A stretch of DNA of 64,000 nucleotides from Pseudomonas sp. MMS21 TM103 (GTDB taxonomy: Bacteria; Pseudomonadota; Gammaproteobacteria; Pseudomonadales; Pseudomonadaceae): NCBI RefSeq assembly GCF_022132145.1, contig NZ_JAJISP010000002.1, forward strand, positions 372,001 through 436,000. The letters are read 5' to 3'. The translations under genes and the position numbers were made by a program. Below the pieces are notes generated by a model. It was not told where the DNA came from. It saw only the letters and a program-made list of their open reading frames with translations, and did not search any database. Below, in pieces: positions 1 through 8,958 of this stretch. Positions within the stretch are counted from its first letter, which is position 1, and every line of letters starts with the position of its first letter.

Positions 1-1124
1 CCTCGCGCGCGGTCGGCGTGGCCACCCAGTTGCTGTCCAAGGAGCTGAAAGCCGGCTTCATCGAGCGCACCCGCCTCGACTACATCCAGGTGCGCGAGCG
101 CACTGCCAACCGCGGCGCCCGCACCGAACGCCTGAGCTATGCCAAGTCGATCGAGAGCAAACCCAAATTCGATTGGGCGACTTATCAGCCCAGCGTGCCG
201 ACCTTCACCGGGGTCAAGGTGCTGGAGGATATCGACCTGGCCGTCCTCGCCGAGTACATCGACTGGACACCGTTCTTCATCGCCTGGGACCTGGCCGGCA
301 AGTACCCGCGCATCCTCACCGACGAAGTCGTCGGCCAGGCCGCCACCGACCTGTTCACCGATGCCCAGGCCATGCTGAAAAAACTGATCGACGAAAAGCT
401 GATCAGCGCTCGCGCCGTATTCGGCTTCTGGCCGGCCAACCAGGTGCAGGACGACGACCTGGAACTCTACGGCGATGACGGCCAACCGCTGGCCAAGCTG
501 CACCACCTGCGCCAGCAGACGATCAAGCCCGACGGCAAACCGAACTTCTCCCTGGCCGACTTCGTCGCGCCCAAGGACAGCGGCCTCACCGATTACGTCG
601 GCGGCTTTATCACCACCGCCGGCATCGGCGCCGAGGAAGTGGCCAAGGCTTATCAGGAAGCCGGCGACGACTACAACTCGATCATGGTCAAGGCCCTGGC
701 CGACCGCCTGGCCGAAGCCTGCGCCGAATGGCTGCACCAGCAGGTACGCAAGACCTACTGGGGTTACGAGCCGGACGAACAGCTGAGCAACGAGGAGCTG
801 ATCAAGGAAGCCTACAAAGGCATCCGCCCTGCCCCCGGCTACCCGGCCTGCCCGGATCACACTGAAAAAGGCACCCTGTTCGAGCTGCTGGACCCCGCCG
901 CCAAAGAAGGCCATGCCGGCCGCAGCGGCGTGTTCCTCACCGACCACTACGCCATGTTCCCCGCCGCCTCGGTCAGCGGCTGGTACTTCGCCCACCCACA
1001 GGCGCAATACTTCGCCGTCGGCAAGATCGACAAAGACCAGGTGGAAAGCTATACGGCGCGCAAGAACCAGGCCTTGAATGTCAGCGAACGCTGGCTGGCG
1101 CCGAATCTGGGGTATGACAACTGA
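1..1124 (+). CDS. metH: Methionine synthase, cobalamin-dependent (3' part only)
   Basis: This is the C-terminal part of the B12-dependent enzyme that methylates homocysteine from 5-methyltetrahydrofolate; the gene begins outside the window. The reading frame is open from base 3 and runs to a TGA at 1122-1124, giving about 373 residues. They cover the reactivation domain, which binds S-adenosylmethionine to repair oxidised cobalamin. The motif [15 protein letters not shown] carries the Arg and Gly-Tyr used for SAM binding, and [15 protein letters not shown] is also typical of this domain. A GTG at 18 could look like a start but is internal. A strong hairpin follows directly, so the gene ends its transcription unit. 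Identification is secure. Confidence 0.95.
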   Translation, partial: SRAVGVATQLLSKELKAGFIERTRLDYIQVRERTANRGARTERLSYAKSIESKPKFDWATYQPSVPTFTGVKVLEDIDLAVLAEYIDWTPFFIAWDLAGKYPRILTDEVVGQAATDLFTDAQAMLKKLIDEKLISARAVFGFWPANQVQDDDLELYGDDGQPLAKLHHLRQQTIKPDGKPNFSLADFVAPKDSGLTDYVGGFITTAGIGAEEVAKAYQEAGDDYNSIMVKALADRLAEACAEWLHQQVRKTYWGYEPDEQLSNEELIKEAYKGIRPAPGYPACPDHTEKGTLFELLDPAAKEGHAGRSGVFLTDHYAMFPAASVSGWYFAHPQAQYFAVGKIDKDQVESYTARKNQALNVSERWLAPNLGYDN

Positions 1125-1138
1125 GTTAAGCCCTGCCA

Positions 1139-1172
1139 AACGACAAGGCCCGCATATGCGGGCCTTGTCGTT
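1139..1172 (+). terminator. Rho-independent terminator after metH
   Basis: A 15-bp perfect stem (left arm AACGACAAGGCCCGC, loop ATAT) starts 14 bases after the metH stop codon. The descending arm ends in TT followed by CTACTA, so the U-tract is weak, but the stem is very stable. The core GACAAGGCCCGC recurs in the hairpin at 56856-56888. Confidence 0.8.
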
Positions 1173-1570
1173 CTACTACAGATTGAATGGAACACGCACA
1201 CAGGCATAGCCGGCAACCACTACTCCATCGCCAGTAATCAGAAAAAACTTGCCAGGCGTGCTGCATAACGCCTTGATGACGTACCACGCCAATGGTTCTT
1301 ACGGCTCACATATAATGTGAGCGCCCGGCCGTATGTTAAACACTCGTATGCGCCCGTTACTTAAGAAGGAGAACGCCCTAGCGGCGGCAATAGCGACCCA
1401 TTGTCACCCAACAGGGGCAAGATTGTTCGCTGCCCCCTCGGAACGGGTTAAAAACCACATCCTGGCCCACTCATCAAACGTAAATAAATGCCGTACATAA
1501 CTGAACTTCGCCAACCGACGTTTCTCGGCACATGCTAACGGTAAATAAGATAATCAAAGGAGTCATACAT
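1173..1570. other. Intergenic stretch before ridA: inverted repeat and a possible gene remnant
   Basis: Nearly 400 bases with lower GC than the neighbours and no intact gene. Two things can be seen. An 8-bp perfect inverted repeat, GCTCACAT-ATA-ATGTGAGC, sits at 1304-1322 and contains TATAAT (1311-1316), so it could be an operator on a promoter. On the minus strand, 1176-1298 is an open frame of 40 residues ending in VRVPFNL then TAG, with protein-like composition (for example KFFLITGDG) but no credible start; it may be the tail of a lost gene. A purine-rich AAGGAG near 1365 has no start codon after it. Confidence 0.4.
1304..1322. promoter_or_regulatory. Inverted repeat overlapping a TATAAT box
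   Basis: GCTCACAT and ATGTGAGC form a perfect 8-bp inverted repeat around ATA. The right half overlaps TATAAT at 1311-1316. No good -35 box is visible 17 bases upstream. It lies about 250 bases before ridA, so the target gene is unclear. Operator function is inferred. Confidence 0.35.
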
Positions 1571-1936
1571 ATGAAAATTCATCGTATCAACCCAACAAAA
1601 CGCTGGTCTGATATCACCGTATTCAACGGCATCGCGCACTTTGTTGAAATAGCCGACGCCGATACTAAAGCCGATATCAAGGGACAAGCTGAACAGATTT
1701 TTGCTCAAGCAGAGCAGTCGCTGAAAAAAATCCACAGCGATAAGACTCGCATTTTATCAGCGACCATTTATCTCACTAACTTTACCAACCTGACGGCTTT
1801 TAATGAGCTGTGGGACGCTTGGCTTGAAGAAGGCACGGCGCCTAGTCGAGCATGCGTCAAAGCAGAACTGGCTAACCCCGACTATTTAGTCGAGATCTCC
1901 TTCGTCGCCGCGGCCGGCGAAGGCTATATAGCGTAG
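1571..1936 (+). CDS. RidA (YjgF/UK114) family protein
   Basis: A 121-residue protein of the RidA family, whose best-known members hydrolyse reactive enamine/imine intermediates (such as 2-aminoacrylate) released by PLP enzymes. The start is the ATG at 1571, behind AAAGGAG; an earlier in-frame ATG at 1532 has no ribosome site. The C-terminal half has the family signature SRACVKAELANPDYLVEIS, including the Arg that binds the substrate carboxylate in true RidA, and ends with EISFVAAAGEGYIA. Base and codon use are clearly AT-richer than in every other gene here, and the flanks hold remnants and a pseudogene, so acquisition by transfer is likely. The substrate is unknown; it may be one of the family members that lacks deaminase activity. 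Confidence 0.85.
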   Translation: MKIHRINPTKRWSDITVFNGIAHFVEIADADTKADIKGQAEQIFAQAEQSLKKIHSDKTRILSATIYLTNFTNLTAFNELWDAWLEEGTAPSRACVKAELANPDYLVEISFVAAAGEGYIA

Positions 1937-1971
1937 TACGCTTGATGATCGCCATGCTCAGGCAATGAGGC

Positions 1972-2611
1972 TCAGCCCCTCCACTTCAGGAGGATGGCTA
2001 CAGGACGGGCACCCCTGATCACCTCAGATTCGCCAGATAGATTCTGCAGGAATGCCAGCACCTCATCAGTTCGCTCCGTGCTGGCTATGGAGCCCCCGGA
2101 TATCACGCGGCTAATTGCTCACTACTGCTCATGAACCTATCCAGAGCGCCCACAGGCGAGCCGCTGTAAAGCAGTTCTAGCAGTGGCTCGTCAGCAGCGC
2201 TGCGAGCGAACAGCCTCTCCTGCGCCATGGGCACCACACGTCCGCAAGCGTCGAGCGTGACGCTGTGGATCGTCACCTAACAGGCAACACCCTGGTCCCG
2301 CCAGGCCTGCTACAGCTGACGCGCCAGCGCCATTGCCTGATCCGCGCCGACGCAAGCCTCTATGCCTATACGCCCCTGCGCTACCAGCAAGCGCGCCAAT
2401 AGTTGCGGCATGACCCGCAGTGAGCTGAGACTCTGACCCAGCACGGGCGCCGGGTTGACCTGATTGATGATTGCGACGTTTTCGTGCCAGGCCGGGTTAT
2501 GTCCGGCGAGATGATATCGATACCCGCGACATCGAGACCGAAGAGCGCAGCCGCCTGACGCGCAATGGCCGCATTATCGGGGTGCAGGGTTGCCGGGCAG
2601 CTATTTTCGCC
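1972..2611 (-). pseudogene. Decayed ATP-grasp ligase (cyanophycin synthetase-like), C-terminal remnant
   Basis: Reading the minus strand from 2611 gives HPDNAAIARQAAALFGLD followed by VAGIDIISPDITRP, the late ATP-grasp motif of cyanophycin synthetase and related ligases. A one-base shift near 2490 then gives WHENVAIINQVNPAPVLG, the expected continuation (metal-binding E/N and the 'NxAP' segment). The line continues through LARLLVAQGRIGIEACVGAD, is broken by TAG at 2310-2312, TAG at 2277-2279 and TGA at 2103-2105, shifts frame again, and ends at a TGA at 1972-1974. So at least two frameshifts and three stops are present. The remnant starts in the same frame directly after the transpeptidase stop codon at 2612. 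The N-terminal half is absent. It cannot encode a working enzyme. Confidence 0.8.
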
Positions 2612-3595
2612 TCACTGCAAGAGAAATTGATTGTATGACAGGCTCTCGGTGATGGTTCTACTGGCAACTGCCGCACCGGGCTGAGCGATGGGTACCGGCA
2701 AGCCGTCTTCGGCCGCCACCACTTCGCGCACCATATCCCAGTCGAGGCGCAGGTTGGCCAGCTCTTCACGTTTGAGCAGTGTATTGATCACGGCAGCATG
2801 TCGATCGACAATGGAAGACTCACCCGTGTCGTCAAGCGGCGCATGCGCTTCCAGATACACCTTGCCGTTACTCAAGCCAAATTTGTATGGCTCGTTGATG
2901 ATGCGCACCGAGGTGCCGACCGGCACCATTTCAGCCAGTTGCAGTACGTTATGGTTAAGCATGCGGAAACAACCATGGCTGACGCGCATACCAATACCGA
3001 ACTTCTTGTTGGTGCCATGGATCAGGTAACCGGGTACCGACAAGGTCATCTTGTAGGGTCCCAGCGGGTTATTCGGTCCTGGTGGCACGTAAGCCGGCAG
3101 CGGATCATTATCGGCCGCATGCTCCTCAAGAATCGACTTCGGCGGGGTCCAGCCAGGATTCGGCGTCTTCGCGGTGATCCGTGCGTCGGCTACTGGCGAA
3201 CTCCAACCCTCGCGACCGATCCCCAGCGGATAGGTGTGCACTACGTTCTGCCCTTTAGGGAAGTAGTACAGCCGGTACTCGGCGAGATTGATCACGATCC
3301 CCTCGCGCGGCCCTGGCGGCAAGATGAAACGCGTAGGCAGAATGATTTCCGTGCCTTCACCAGGCAGCCAGGCATCAACCCCTGGGTTGGCCGCAATCAT
3401 TTCCAGATAACCCAAGTCGTTGGCCATGCCAAGGTCGGCAAAGGTGTCTTCGTATTTGGCTTTGATCACCCGCACCTGACCGACAATATCGTCGCCAGGC
3501 GGTGGTAACGGCCACTCCATGGCAACCACCGAGTTGACGCTGAACAACGCACAGAGTGACAAGCAGCGGGCGACGGCAGGAATGCGCGACAACAT
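2612..3595 (-). CDS. L,D-transpeptidase (YkuD domain), periplasmic
   Basis: Predicted 327-residue exported enzyme that forms 3-3 peptidoglycan cross-links or anchors proteins to the wall (the ErfK/YbiS/YcfS group). The chosen ATG at 3595 has AAGGA eight bases upstream; an upstream TTG at 3625 is less likely. Residues 1-25 form a signal peptide ending VVA. Residues about 45-92 resemble a LysM-type segment, and 98-235 are the YkuD domain, with HGT near 193 and the catalytic SHGCFRM motif at Cys209. The C-terminal tail (after about residue 305, ASRTITESLSYNQF) is low in similarity to what I expect for the family. The stop codon is followed in frame by the ATP-grasp remnant, so this tail may be a product of recombination. 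Confidence 0.9.
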   Translation of the reverse strand: MLSRIPAVARCLSLCALFSVNSVVAMEWPLPPPGDDIVGQVRVIKAKYEDTFADLGMANDLGYLEMIAANPGVDAWLPGEGTEIILPTRFILPPGPREGIVINLAEYRLYYFPKGQNVVHTYPLGIGREGWSSPVADARITAKTPNPGWTPPKSILEEHAADNDPLPAYVPPGPNNPLGPYKMTLSVPGYLIHGTNKKFGIGMRVSHGCFRMLNHNVLQLAEMVPVGTSVRIINEPYKFGLSNGKVYLEAHAPLDDTGESSIVDRHAAVINTLLKREELANLRLDWDMVREVVAAEDGLPVPIAQPGAAVASRTITESLSYNQFLLQ

Positions 3596-3721
3596 CCGAA
3601 AATCCTTGACGAAAAGGGCTGACAATTGACAGGGCGATTGTACATCGGCGCTCAGCCGTTGGGAAAAGATCCGACGCCACGGGTGAGCACACTTCAGTGG
3701 TTCAGCGCAGGCGAAATCTGT

Positions 3722-4006
3722 TCACAACTGGCCAGACCAGAGCGGCCGATGCCCGCGACGCTGGGCGTCGAGGGTCGTCCGGCACGCCGAACACAGGCGC
3801 GTGTCGCGCAGCATGGTCTTGTCCAGCTCGCGCCAGAGTGGCTGTGCCGGCAACAATCCGCCACACAAGGTACGATCGGCAAAACCGCCCAGCTCGAGCT
3901 GGCGCGCGACCAGATGCACGCGCACCTCACGACAGGCGAACAGGTCAAGCTGCTCGTCTGGCTCGATCAGTTGATAGGCGTACAAGGACCAGGCAGAACG
4001 CGGCAT
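3722..4006 (-). CDS. Conserved small protein of unknown function
   Basis: A 94-residue protein read from an ATG at 4006 behind a good AGGAG site. It contains a CxxC pair (CSACRTTL, near residues 73-76) and an earlier Cys (FACREV), which suggests metal or redox chemistry, but I recognise no domain. It sits between the transpeptidase and tesA on the same strand, as I recall for the same neighbourhood in P. aeruginosa, which supports it as a real gene. There is no signal peptide or membrane segment. Function unknown. Confidence 0.65.
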   Translation of the reverse strand: MPRSAWSLYAYQLIEPDEQLDLFACREVRVHLVARQLELGGFADRTLCGGLLPAQPLWRELDKTMLRDTRLCSACRTTLDAQRRGHRPLWSGQL

Positions 4007-4064
4007 TGATGGCTCCTAGGCGGGGGCGCCACATTAGCCGAAAGACCGCTCGCGGAAAAGCCTG

Positions 4065-4670
4065 TCACAGCAGCGACTGCAGGGTCGGCCAGAGGTTTTC
4101 CAGGAGTAATGGCTGAGCAGCGGCGGCTGGATGAATACCGTCACGCTGCATCATTCCAGGCACGCCCCCTACCCCATCAAGAAAGAACGGGACAAAGGCC
4201 ACCTGCTTCTCCTCCGCCAAGCTGGCAAACACCTGGGCAAAAGCGGTCGTGTAGCGCACGCCGTAGTTGGGCGGCAAGCGCATCCCTAACAGCAGCACCT
4301 TGGCCCCAGCGGTCTGCGCCTGCTCAATCATCGACGCAAGATTCTGTTGCAATTGAGCAGGGGCCTGGCCACGCAAGCCATCGTTGCCGCCCAGCTCCAA
4401 AATGACCAGGTTCGGCTGGTGCTCGACAAGCAGTCCAGGCAGCCGCGCAGCGCCGCCTGCACTGGTATCGCCACTGATCGAGGCGTTCACCACCTGGTGC
4501 TCATAACCCTGCTCGGCCAGGCGTTTTTCCAGCAAAGCGACCCAACCCTGACGGGTATCCAGGCCGAAAGCCGCGCTGATACTATCGCCAACGACCAGCA
4601 CGGTGTCCGCCAGCGCGACCTGCCCCCAGCACAACAGGGTAAAAATCGCACTCATTAACCCTGCACGCAT
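4065..4670 (-). CDS. tesA: Arylesterase / acyl-CoA thioesterase I / lysophospholipase L1
   Basis: A 201-residue periplasmic SGNH hydrolase that cleaves acyl thioesters, esters and lysophospholipids. The ATG at 4670 (GGGGA upstream) gives a signal peptide MRAGLMSAIFTLLCWGQVALA; an ATG at 4682 would add four residues. The SGNH blocks are visible: GDSIS with nucleophile Ser30, the Gly of block II, GGNDGLRG, and DGIHPA near the end with the Asp-His pair. It is divergent from ybbA, the start codons being only 10 bases apart. The same pairing is found in Escherichia coli, where TesA is reported to work with YbbAP on lipids taken from the inner membrane. Its length matches the family. Confidence 0.95.
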   Translation of the reverse strand: MRAGLMSAIFTLLCWGQVALADTVLVVGDSISAAFGLDTRQGWVALLEKRLAEQGYEHQVVNASISGDTSAGGAARLPGLLVEHQPNLVILELGGNDGLRGQAPAQLQQNLASMIEQAQTAGAKVLLLGMRLPPNYGVRYTTAFAQVFASLAEEKQVAFVPFFLDGVGGVPGMMQRDGIHPAAAAQPLLLENLWPTLQSLL

Positions 4671-4680
4671 TGGATTCCCC

Positions 4681-5364
4681 ATGAGCTCAAGCATTCTTAC
4701 CGCCCGCAACCTTAGCAAAGTGGTTGCCAGCGCGGAAGGCGAGTTGACCATACTCCATGACCTGTCCCTGGCGCTGAACAAGGGCGATAGCCTGGCCATC
4801 GTCGGCAGCTCGGGCTCGGGCAAGTCGACCCTGCTCGGCCTGCTTGCCGGCCTCGATCTGCCGAGTGGCGGCGCTGTCGCCTTGGCCGGCCACGACCTCG
4901 GCGCACTGGATGAAGACCAGCGTGCCCGGGTGCGCGCCGAGCATGTCGGCTTCGTCTTTCAATCCTTCCAGTTGCTCGACAGCCTCAACGCCCTGGAGAA
5001 CGTCATGCTGCCACTGGAGCTGGAAGGCCATGCCGACGCCCGCGAGCTCGCCCGTGCCCTGCTCGAACGGGTCGGCCTGGGCCAGCGCCTGACCCATTAC
5101 CCGCGTCAGCTCTCCGGTGGCGAGCAGCAGCGCGTGGCCATTGCCCGCGCCTTTGTGGCAGAACCGGACGTGCTGTTCGCCGACGAGCCCACCGGCAACC
5201 TCGACAGTCACACGGGCGAACGCATCAGCGACCTGCTCTTCGAGCTTAACCGGGAACGCGGCGCTACTCTGGTTCTGGTGACCCATGACGAACGCCTGGC
5301 CCATCGCTGCCAACGCCTGATTCGCCTCGAAGGCGGTCATCTAGTCGACCACGTGGAACCCTGA
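4681..5364 (+). CDS. ybbA: ABC transporter ATP-binding protein YbbA
   Basis: The 227-residue ATPase of a MacB/LolD-type transporter that drives the large permease encoded next to it. Motifs in order: Walker [10 protein letters not shown] (near residue 40), Q-loop FQSFQ, signature [14 protein letters not shown], Walker [13 protein letters not shown] and the switch His in VTHDE. The ATG at 4681 is chosen because it gives the usual length; upstream in-frame residues lie inside tesA on the other strand. Its stop overlaps the permease start by one base (TGATG), which implies translational coupling. Confidence 0.95.
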   Translation: MSSSILTARNLSKVVASAEGELTILHDLSLALNKGDSLAIVGSSGSGKSTLLGLLAGLDLPSGGAVALAGHDLGALDEDQRARVRAEHVGFVFQSFQLLDSLNALENVMLPLELEGHADARELARALLERVGLGQRLTHYPRQLSGGEQQRVAIARAFVAEPDVLFADEPTGNLDSHTGERISDLLFELNRERGATLVLVTHDERLAHRCQRLIRLEGGHLVDHVEP

Positions 5365-7868
5365 TGACTCACTTGCCGTTTACTCGATTGCTCTCGTTGG
5401 CGACCCGCCAGCTGCTGCGCGACGCCCGCGCCGGCGAGTTGCGCGTGCTGTTTTTCGCCCTGTTGGTAGCAGTCGCAGCCAGCACCGCGATCGGCTATTT
5501 CAGCGCGCGACTGAACGATGGCATGTTGATGCGTGCAACCGAGTTCCTCGGCGCCGACCTGCGGCTCAGCGGCAGTTCGCCCGCCACCCAGAAACAGATC
5601 AGTCGCGGCACCCAGCTGGGGCTGGATCACGCTCAAGTGGTCGAATTTTCCAGTGTGATTGCCAGCGATGCCGGCATCCAACTGGCCAGCGTCAAAGCCG
5701 CTGACAGTGCTTACCCCCTGCGTGGCCAGTTGAAAAGTGCGGCGGCCCCCTACGAACCCGAGCAAACCGGCCCCGGTCCGCAGCCTGGCGAGGCCTGGGC
5801 CGAGGCGCGCTTGTTCGCAGCGCTTGAACTGAGCGTTGGCGATGCCATAGAGGTCGGCTCGAAAACCCTGATCCTGCGTCGGGTCCTGACCTACGAACCG
5901 GATCGCGCCGGTGACTTCTACAGTCTGACCCCGCACGTGCTGATACACCTGGATGACCTGGCCGCTACTGGCGTGGTTCAACCGGGCAGCCGAGTGCGTT
6001 ACCGCGAGCTCTGGCGTGGCACGCCAGAAGCCCTGAGCACTTACCGACAAGCAATCGCCCCCAATCTGGCGGCCAACCAGCGCCTCGAAGATGCCCGCGA
6101 CGGCAATCGGCAAATCGGTAGCGCCCTGGGTCGTGCCGAACGCTACCTGAACATCGCCAGCCTGGCGGCCGTGTTGCTTGCCGGGGTTGCGGTAGCCCTT
6201 TCGGCCGCGCGCTTCGCCGCCAGGCGCTTCGATGCCAGTGCCTTGCTGCGTTGCCTTGGCCTGTCGCGCAATCAAGCGCTGGGTCTGTTCAGCCTGCAAC
6301 TGGCCCTGCTCGGGTTCGGCGCCAGCCTGATCGGCGCCCTGCTCGGCTGGCTTGCCCAGCACGGTCTGTTCTACCTGCTGCAGGGTCTGTTACCCGCGCA
6401 GATCCCGGCGGGCGGTTTATGGCCAGCGCTCGCCGGCATCGCCACCGGCCTGGTCGCCCTCGCCGGTTTCGCCCTGCCACCCCTGGCCGCCCTTGGCCGG
6501 GTGCCGCCGCTACGCGTACTACGTCGCGACCTGCTACCTGTGCCCGCCAGCTCCTGGCTGGTGTATGGCGCGGCCCTGTTTGCCCTCGGCCTGATCATGT
6601 GGCGCCTGAGCCTGGACCTGCAACTGACCTTCGCCCTGCTCGGCGGCGGCCTGGTTGCCGCCCTGCTGCTCGGCGGCCTGCTCCTGCTCGGTTTGCAAAG
6701 CCTGCGTCGCCTGCTGGCCCGTTCTTCACTGCACTGGCGCCTGGGGCTCGGCCAGCTGTTGCGCTACCCCTTGGCCGCCGCCGGACAAGCCCTGGCATTC
6801 GGCCTAATCCTCCTGGCCATGTCACTGATCGCCCTGCTGCGCGGCGACTTGCTCGATACCTGGCAGAATCAACTCCCCGAGCAGGCGCCCAATCATTTCG
6901 CCCTGAATGTCTTACCGGCCGACAAGGATGCGTTCGCCGCGCGCCTGGCCGAGCTCTCGCCCCACCCTGCCCCGCTCTACCCTGTGGTGCCCGGTCGCCT
7001 GACCATGATCAATGGCGAGCCGGTACGGCAAATCGTCAGCAAGGAATCCCAGGGCGAGCGCGCCGTTCGCCGTGACCTCAGCCTGACCTGGTCAGCCGAT
7101 CTGCCGGAGGGTAATGAGCTGCTCGCTGGCGATTGGTGGACCCCCTCCACAACCGACGACTTGCCGGGCGTCTCGGTCGAGTCGGAACTGGCCAAGAGCC
7201 TGAAGCTCAAACTGGGCGATCGCTTACGCTTCAATGTCGGCGGCCTCGACCGCGATGCGCGGGTCAGCAACCTGCGCCAAGTCGACTGGAACAACTTCAA
7301 GCCCAACTTCTACATGATCTTCGAGCCCGGCACCCTGCAGGACCTGCCGGTCACCTACCTGACCAGCTTCTACCTGCCCGCCCAGCAGGAACGGCAATTG
7401 GTCGAACTGTCACGCGCCTTCCCCGCGGTCACCCTGCTGCAAGTCGAAGCCCTGCTCGCGCAACTGCGCAGCATCCTGGCCCAGGTCACCCTGGCCATCG
7501 AATTCGTCTTGCTGTTCGTGCTCGCCGCCGGCCTGGCGGTGCTGTTCGCCGGATTGCAGGCCACCCTCGACGAGCGCATCCGCCAAGGCGCCTTGCTGCG
7601 CGCGCTGGGCGCAGAACGCAAATTACTGGTCAGGTCGCGACGGAGCGAGTTTGCCCTGCTTGGTGCAATCAGTGGCCTGCTGGCGGCCATCGGCTGCGAA
7701 TTGATCAGTTTCCTGCTGTACCGCTTCGCCTTCGACCTGGCCTGGCACGCTCACCCCTGGCTATTGCTCCTGCCGCCAATCGGCGCACTGCTGGTGGGTG
7801 GCGCTGGCGTGCTCGGCACTCGTCGTGCGTTGAATGTCAGCCCGCTGACGGTGCTACGCGAGGGCTGA
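5364..7868 (+). CDS. ybbP: ABC transporter permease YbbP (FtsX/MacB type)
   Basis: An 834-residue integral membrane protein and partner of YbbA. It has the layout of the double-length FtsX family: one N-terminal helix (about 20-45), a periplasmic domain to about 245, a block of helices between about 255 and 500 (rich in L, A and G, with short gaps), a second periplasmic domain to about 690, and three C-terminal helices with the FtsX motif around LRALGAERKLLVRSRRSEF. Together with the periplasmic TesA it is expected to extract hydrophobic molecules from the inner membrane. The start codon overlaps the ybbA stop. Confidence 0.93.
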   Translation: MTHLPFTRLLSLATRQLLRDARAGELRVLFFALLVAVAASTAIGYFSARLNDGMLMRATEFLGADLRLSGSSPATQKQISRGTQLGLDHAQVVEFSSVIASDAGIQLASVKAADSAYPLRGQLKSAAAPYEPEQTGPGPQPGEAWAEARLFAALELSVGDAIEVGSKTLILRRVLTYEPDRAGDFYSLTPHVLIHLDDLAATGVVQPGSRVRYRELWRGTPEALSTYRQAIAPNLAANQRLEDARDGNRQIGSALGRAERYLNIASLAAVLLAGVAVALSAARFAARRFDASALLRCLGLSRNQALGLFSLQLALLGFGASLIGALLGWLAQHGLFYLLQGLLPAQIPAGGLWPALAGIATGLVALAGFALPPLAALGRVPPLRVLRRDLLPVPASSWLVYGAALFALGLIMWRLSLDLQLTFALLGGGLVAALLLGGLLLLGLQSLRRLLARSSLHWRLGLGQLLRYPLAAAGQALAFGLILLAMSLIALLRGDLLDTWQNQLPEQAPNHFALNVLPADKDAFAARLAELSPHPAPLYPVVPGRLTMINGEPVRQIVSKESQGERAVRRDLSLTWSADLPEGNELLAGDWWTPSTTDDLPGVSVESELAKSLKLKLGDRLRFNVGGLDRDARVSNLRQVDWNNFKPNFYMIFEPGTLQDLPVTYLTSFYLPAQQERQLVELSRAFPAVTLLQVEALLAQLRSILAQVTLAIEFVLLFVLAAGLAVLFAGLQATLDERIRQGALLRALGAERKLLVRSRRSEFALLGAISGLLAAIGCELISFLLYRFAFDLAWHAHPWLLLLPPIGALLVGGAGVLGTRRALNVSPLTVLREG

Positions 7869-7902
7869 TAGACTCGCGCTTTATCGGCCAGACAGCAGTT
7901 AT

Positions 7903-8400
7903 ATGAGTCGCTATCGTCCACCCCGCTCTGCCGGCACGCCACTGATCACCCCAGAAGGCGAAGCACGCCTGCGCGCCGAACTGCACGAGCTCTGGCACGT
8001 ACGTCGGCCCCAGGTCACGCAGTCGGTCAGTGAAGCGGCCGCACAAGGTGATCGTTCGGAAAACGCCGAATACACCTACGGCAAGAAAATGCTGCGCGAG
8101 ATCGACAGTCGCGTGCGCTTTCTCACCAAGCGTCTGGAAAGCCTGAAAGTGGTCAGCAGCCGCCCCAGCGATGCCGACAAGGTCTACTTCGGTGCCTGGG
8201 TCACCCTCGAAGACGAGAACGGCAACGAGTCACGCTATCGGATTGTCGGCCCGGATGAGCTGGAGCTGAAACTCAACCTGATCAGCATCGACTCGCCCCT
8301 GGCCCGCGCCCTGGTTGGCAAGGCCCTGGATGCCGAAGTCCGGGTGCCAACCCCGACCGGTGAAAAGACCTGGTACGTGATCGCCATCGAGTACCCGTGA
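7903..8400 (+). CDS. greB: Transcription elongation factor GreB
   Basis: A 165-residue factor that enters the RNA polymerase secondary channel and stimulates cleavage of backtracked RNA. Residues about 10-78 are the N-terminal coiled coil, with the acidic tip in AAQGDRSENAEYTYGKK, the segment that positions the catalytic Mg. Residues about 85-165 are the FKBP-like C-terminal domain (YRIVGPDELELKLN, ISIDSPLARALVGK). The GreB-specific wording ENAEYTYGKKMLREIDSRV separates it from GreA. It follows ybbP by 34 bases on the same strand and may be cotranscribed. Confidence 0.92.
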   Translation: MSRYRPPRSAGTPLITPEGEARLRAELHELWHVRRPQVTQSVSEAAAQGDRSENAEYTYGKKMLREIDSRVRFLTKRLESLKVVSSRPSDADKVYFGAWVTLEDENGNESRYRIVGPDELELKLNLISIDSPLARALVGKALDAEVRVPTPTGEKTWYVIAIEYP

Positions 8401-8425
8401 TGGCGGGAGCCGCACGAGACTAGAT

Positions 8426-8740
8426 TCAACGCCGGGTGATCAAGCCCTGCCGGGCGACCCGCGTCAACTCATGCACGGTGGCGTGCAGATCCTCGGCACT
8501 GGGTGCTTGCAGCACGGCCATATCGAAGCTGTCGCTGGCGAAGCGCGCCAACCCCTGATGGTCATCGACGAAGTGGATCAGAAAGGCGCGCGGCCCGCCC
8601 CAGCGCTTGGGCCAGCCGTCGAGATAGCGCAGCAGGGTCGGCTGGTGACTGCCGCCCAGGAGAATTTTCGGATTGCCTTGACTCAGCCCGGAAGTGATCG
8701 GGGCCAAGCGAGTCAGCGATTGGGGACAACTCATGCTCAT
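8426..8740 (-). CDS. Hypothetical protein, 104 aa
   Basis: An open frame convergent with greB, stopping at 8426. Two ATGs (8740 and 8734) are possible; GGAGAC lies just before the first and at better spacing for the second. The text GNPKILLGGSHQPTLLRYLDG and SFDMAVLQAPSAEDLHATV looks like an alternating beta/alpha fold, reminiscent of a short methyltransferase-like or Rossmann-like protein, but no glycine-rich cofactor motif is complete. No signal peptide or membrane segment. I do not recognise a family. Its coding bias favours this frame over the overlapping ones. Confidence 0.6.
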   Translation of the reverse strand: MSMSCPQSLTRLAPITSGLSQGNPKILLGGSHQPTLLRYLDGWPKRWGGPRAFLIHFVDDHQGLARFASDSFDMAVLQAPSAEDLHATVHELTRVARQGLITRR

Positions 8741-8958
8741 GTCTCCGCCTCATGAATCCCGCCGGGCAGGTGAGAGGCGACACCGAACCAGCGCTTTAGC
8801 GGTATTTCGAAGCCTCCGCAGAGTACTTCTCAGAGCCTTGCAGTCTGCAAGTAACTCGGCGCCCCGCAAGTAGCTGTTTAAATCGGCGCATGGGTCAGCA
8901 TCCTAGAGAAGCCTGCGCAATACTGTCAAGACAGCGCCGCGCATGGGAATCGAAAGCC

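Noticed and set aside
8741..8958. Possible riboswitch (purine-rich GAGAGGCGACACCGAA) before thpR
   Set aside because: The glycine riboswitch core and its second aptamer could not be built on either strand, and no glycine gene is near.
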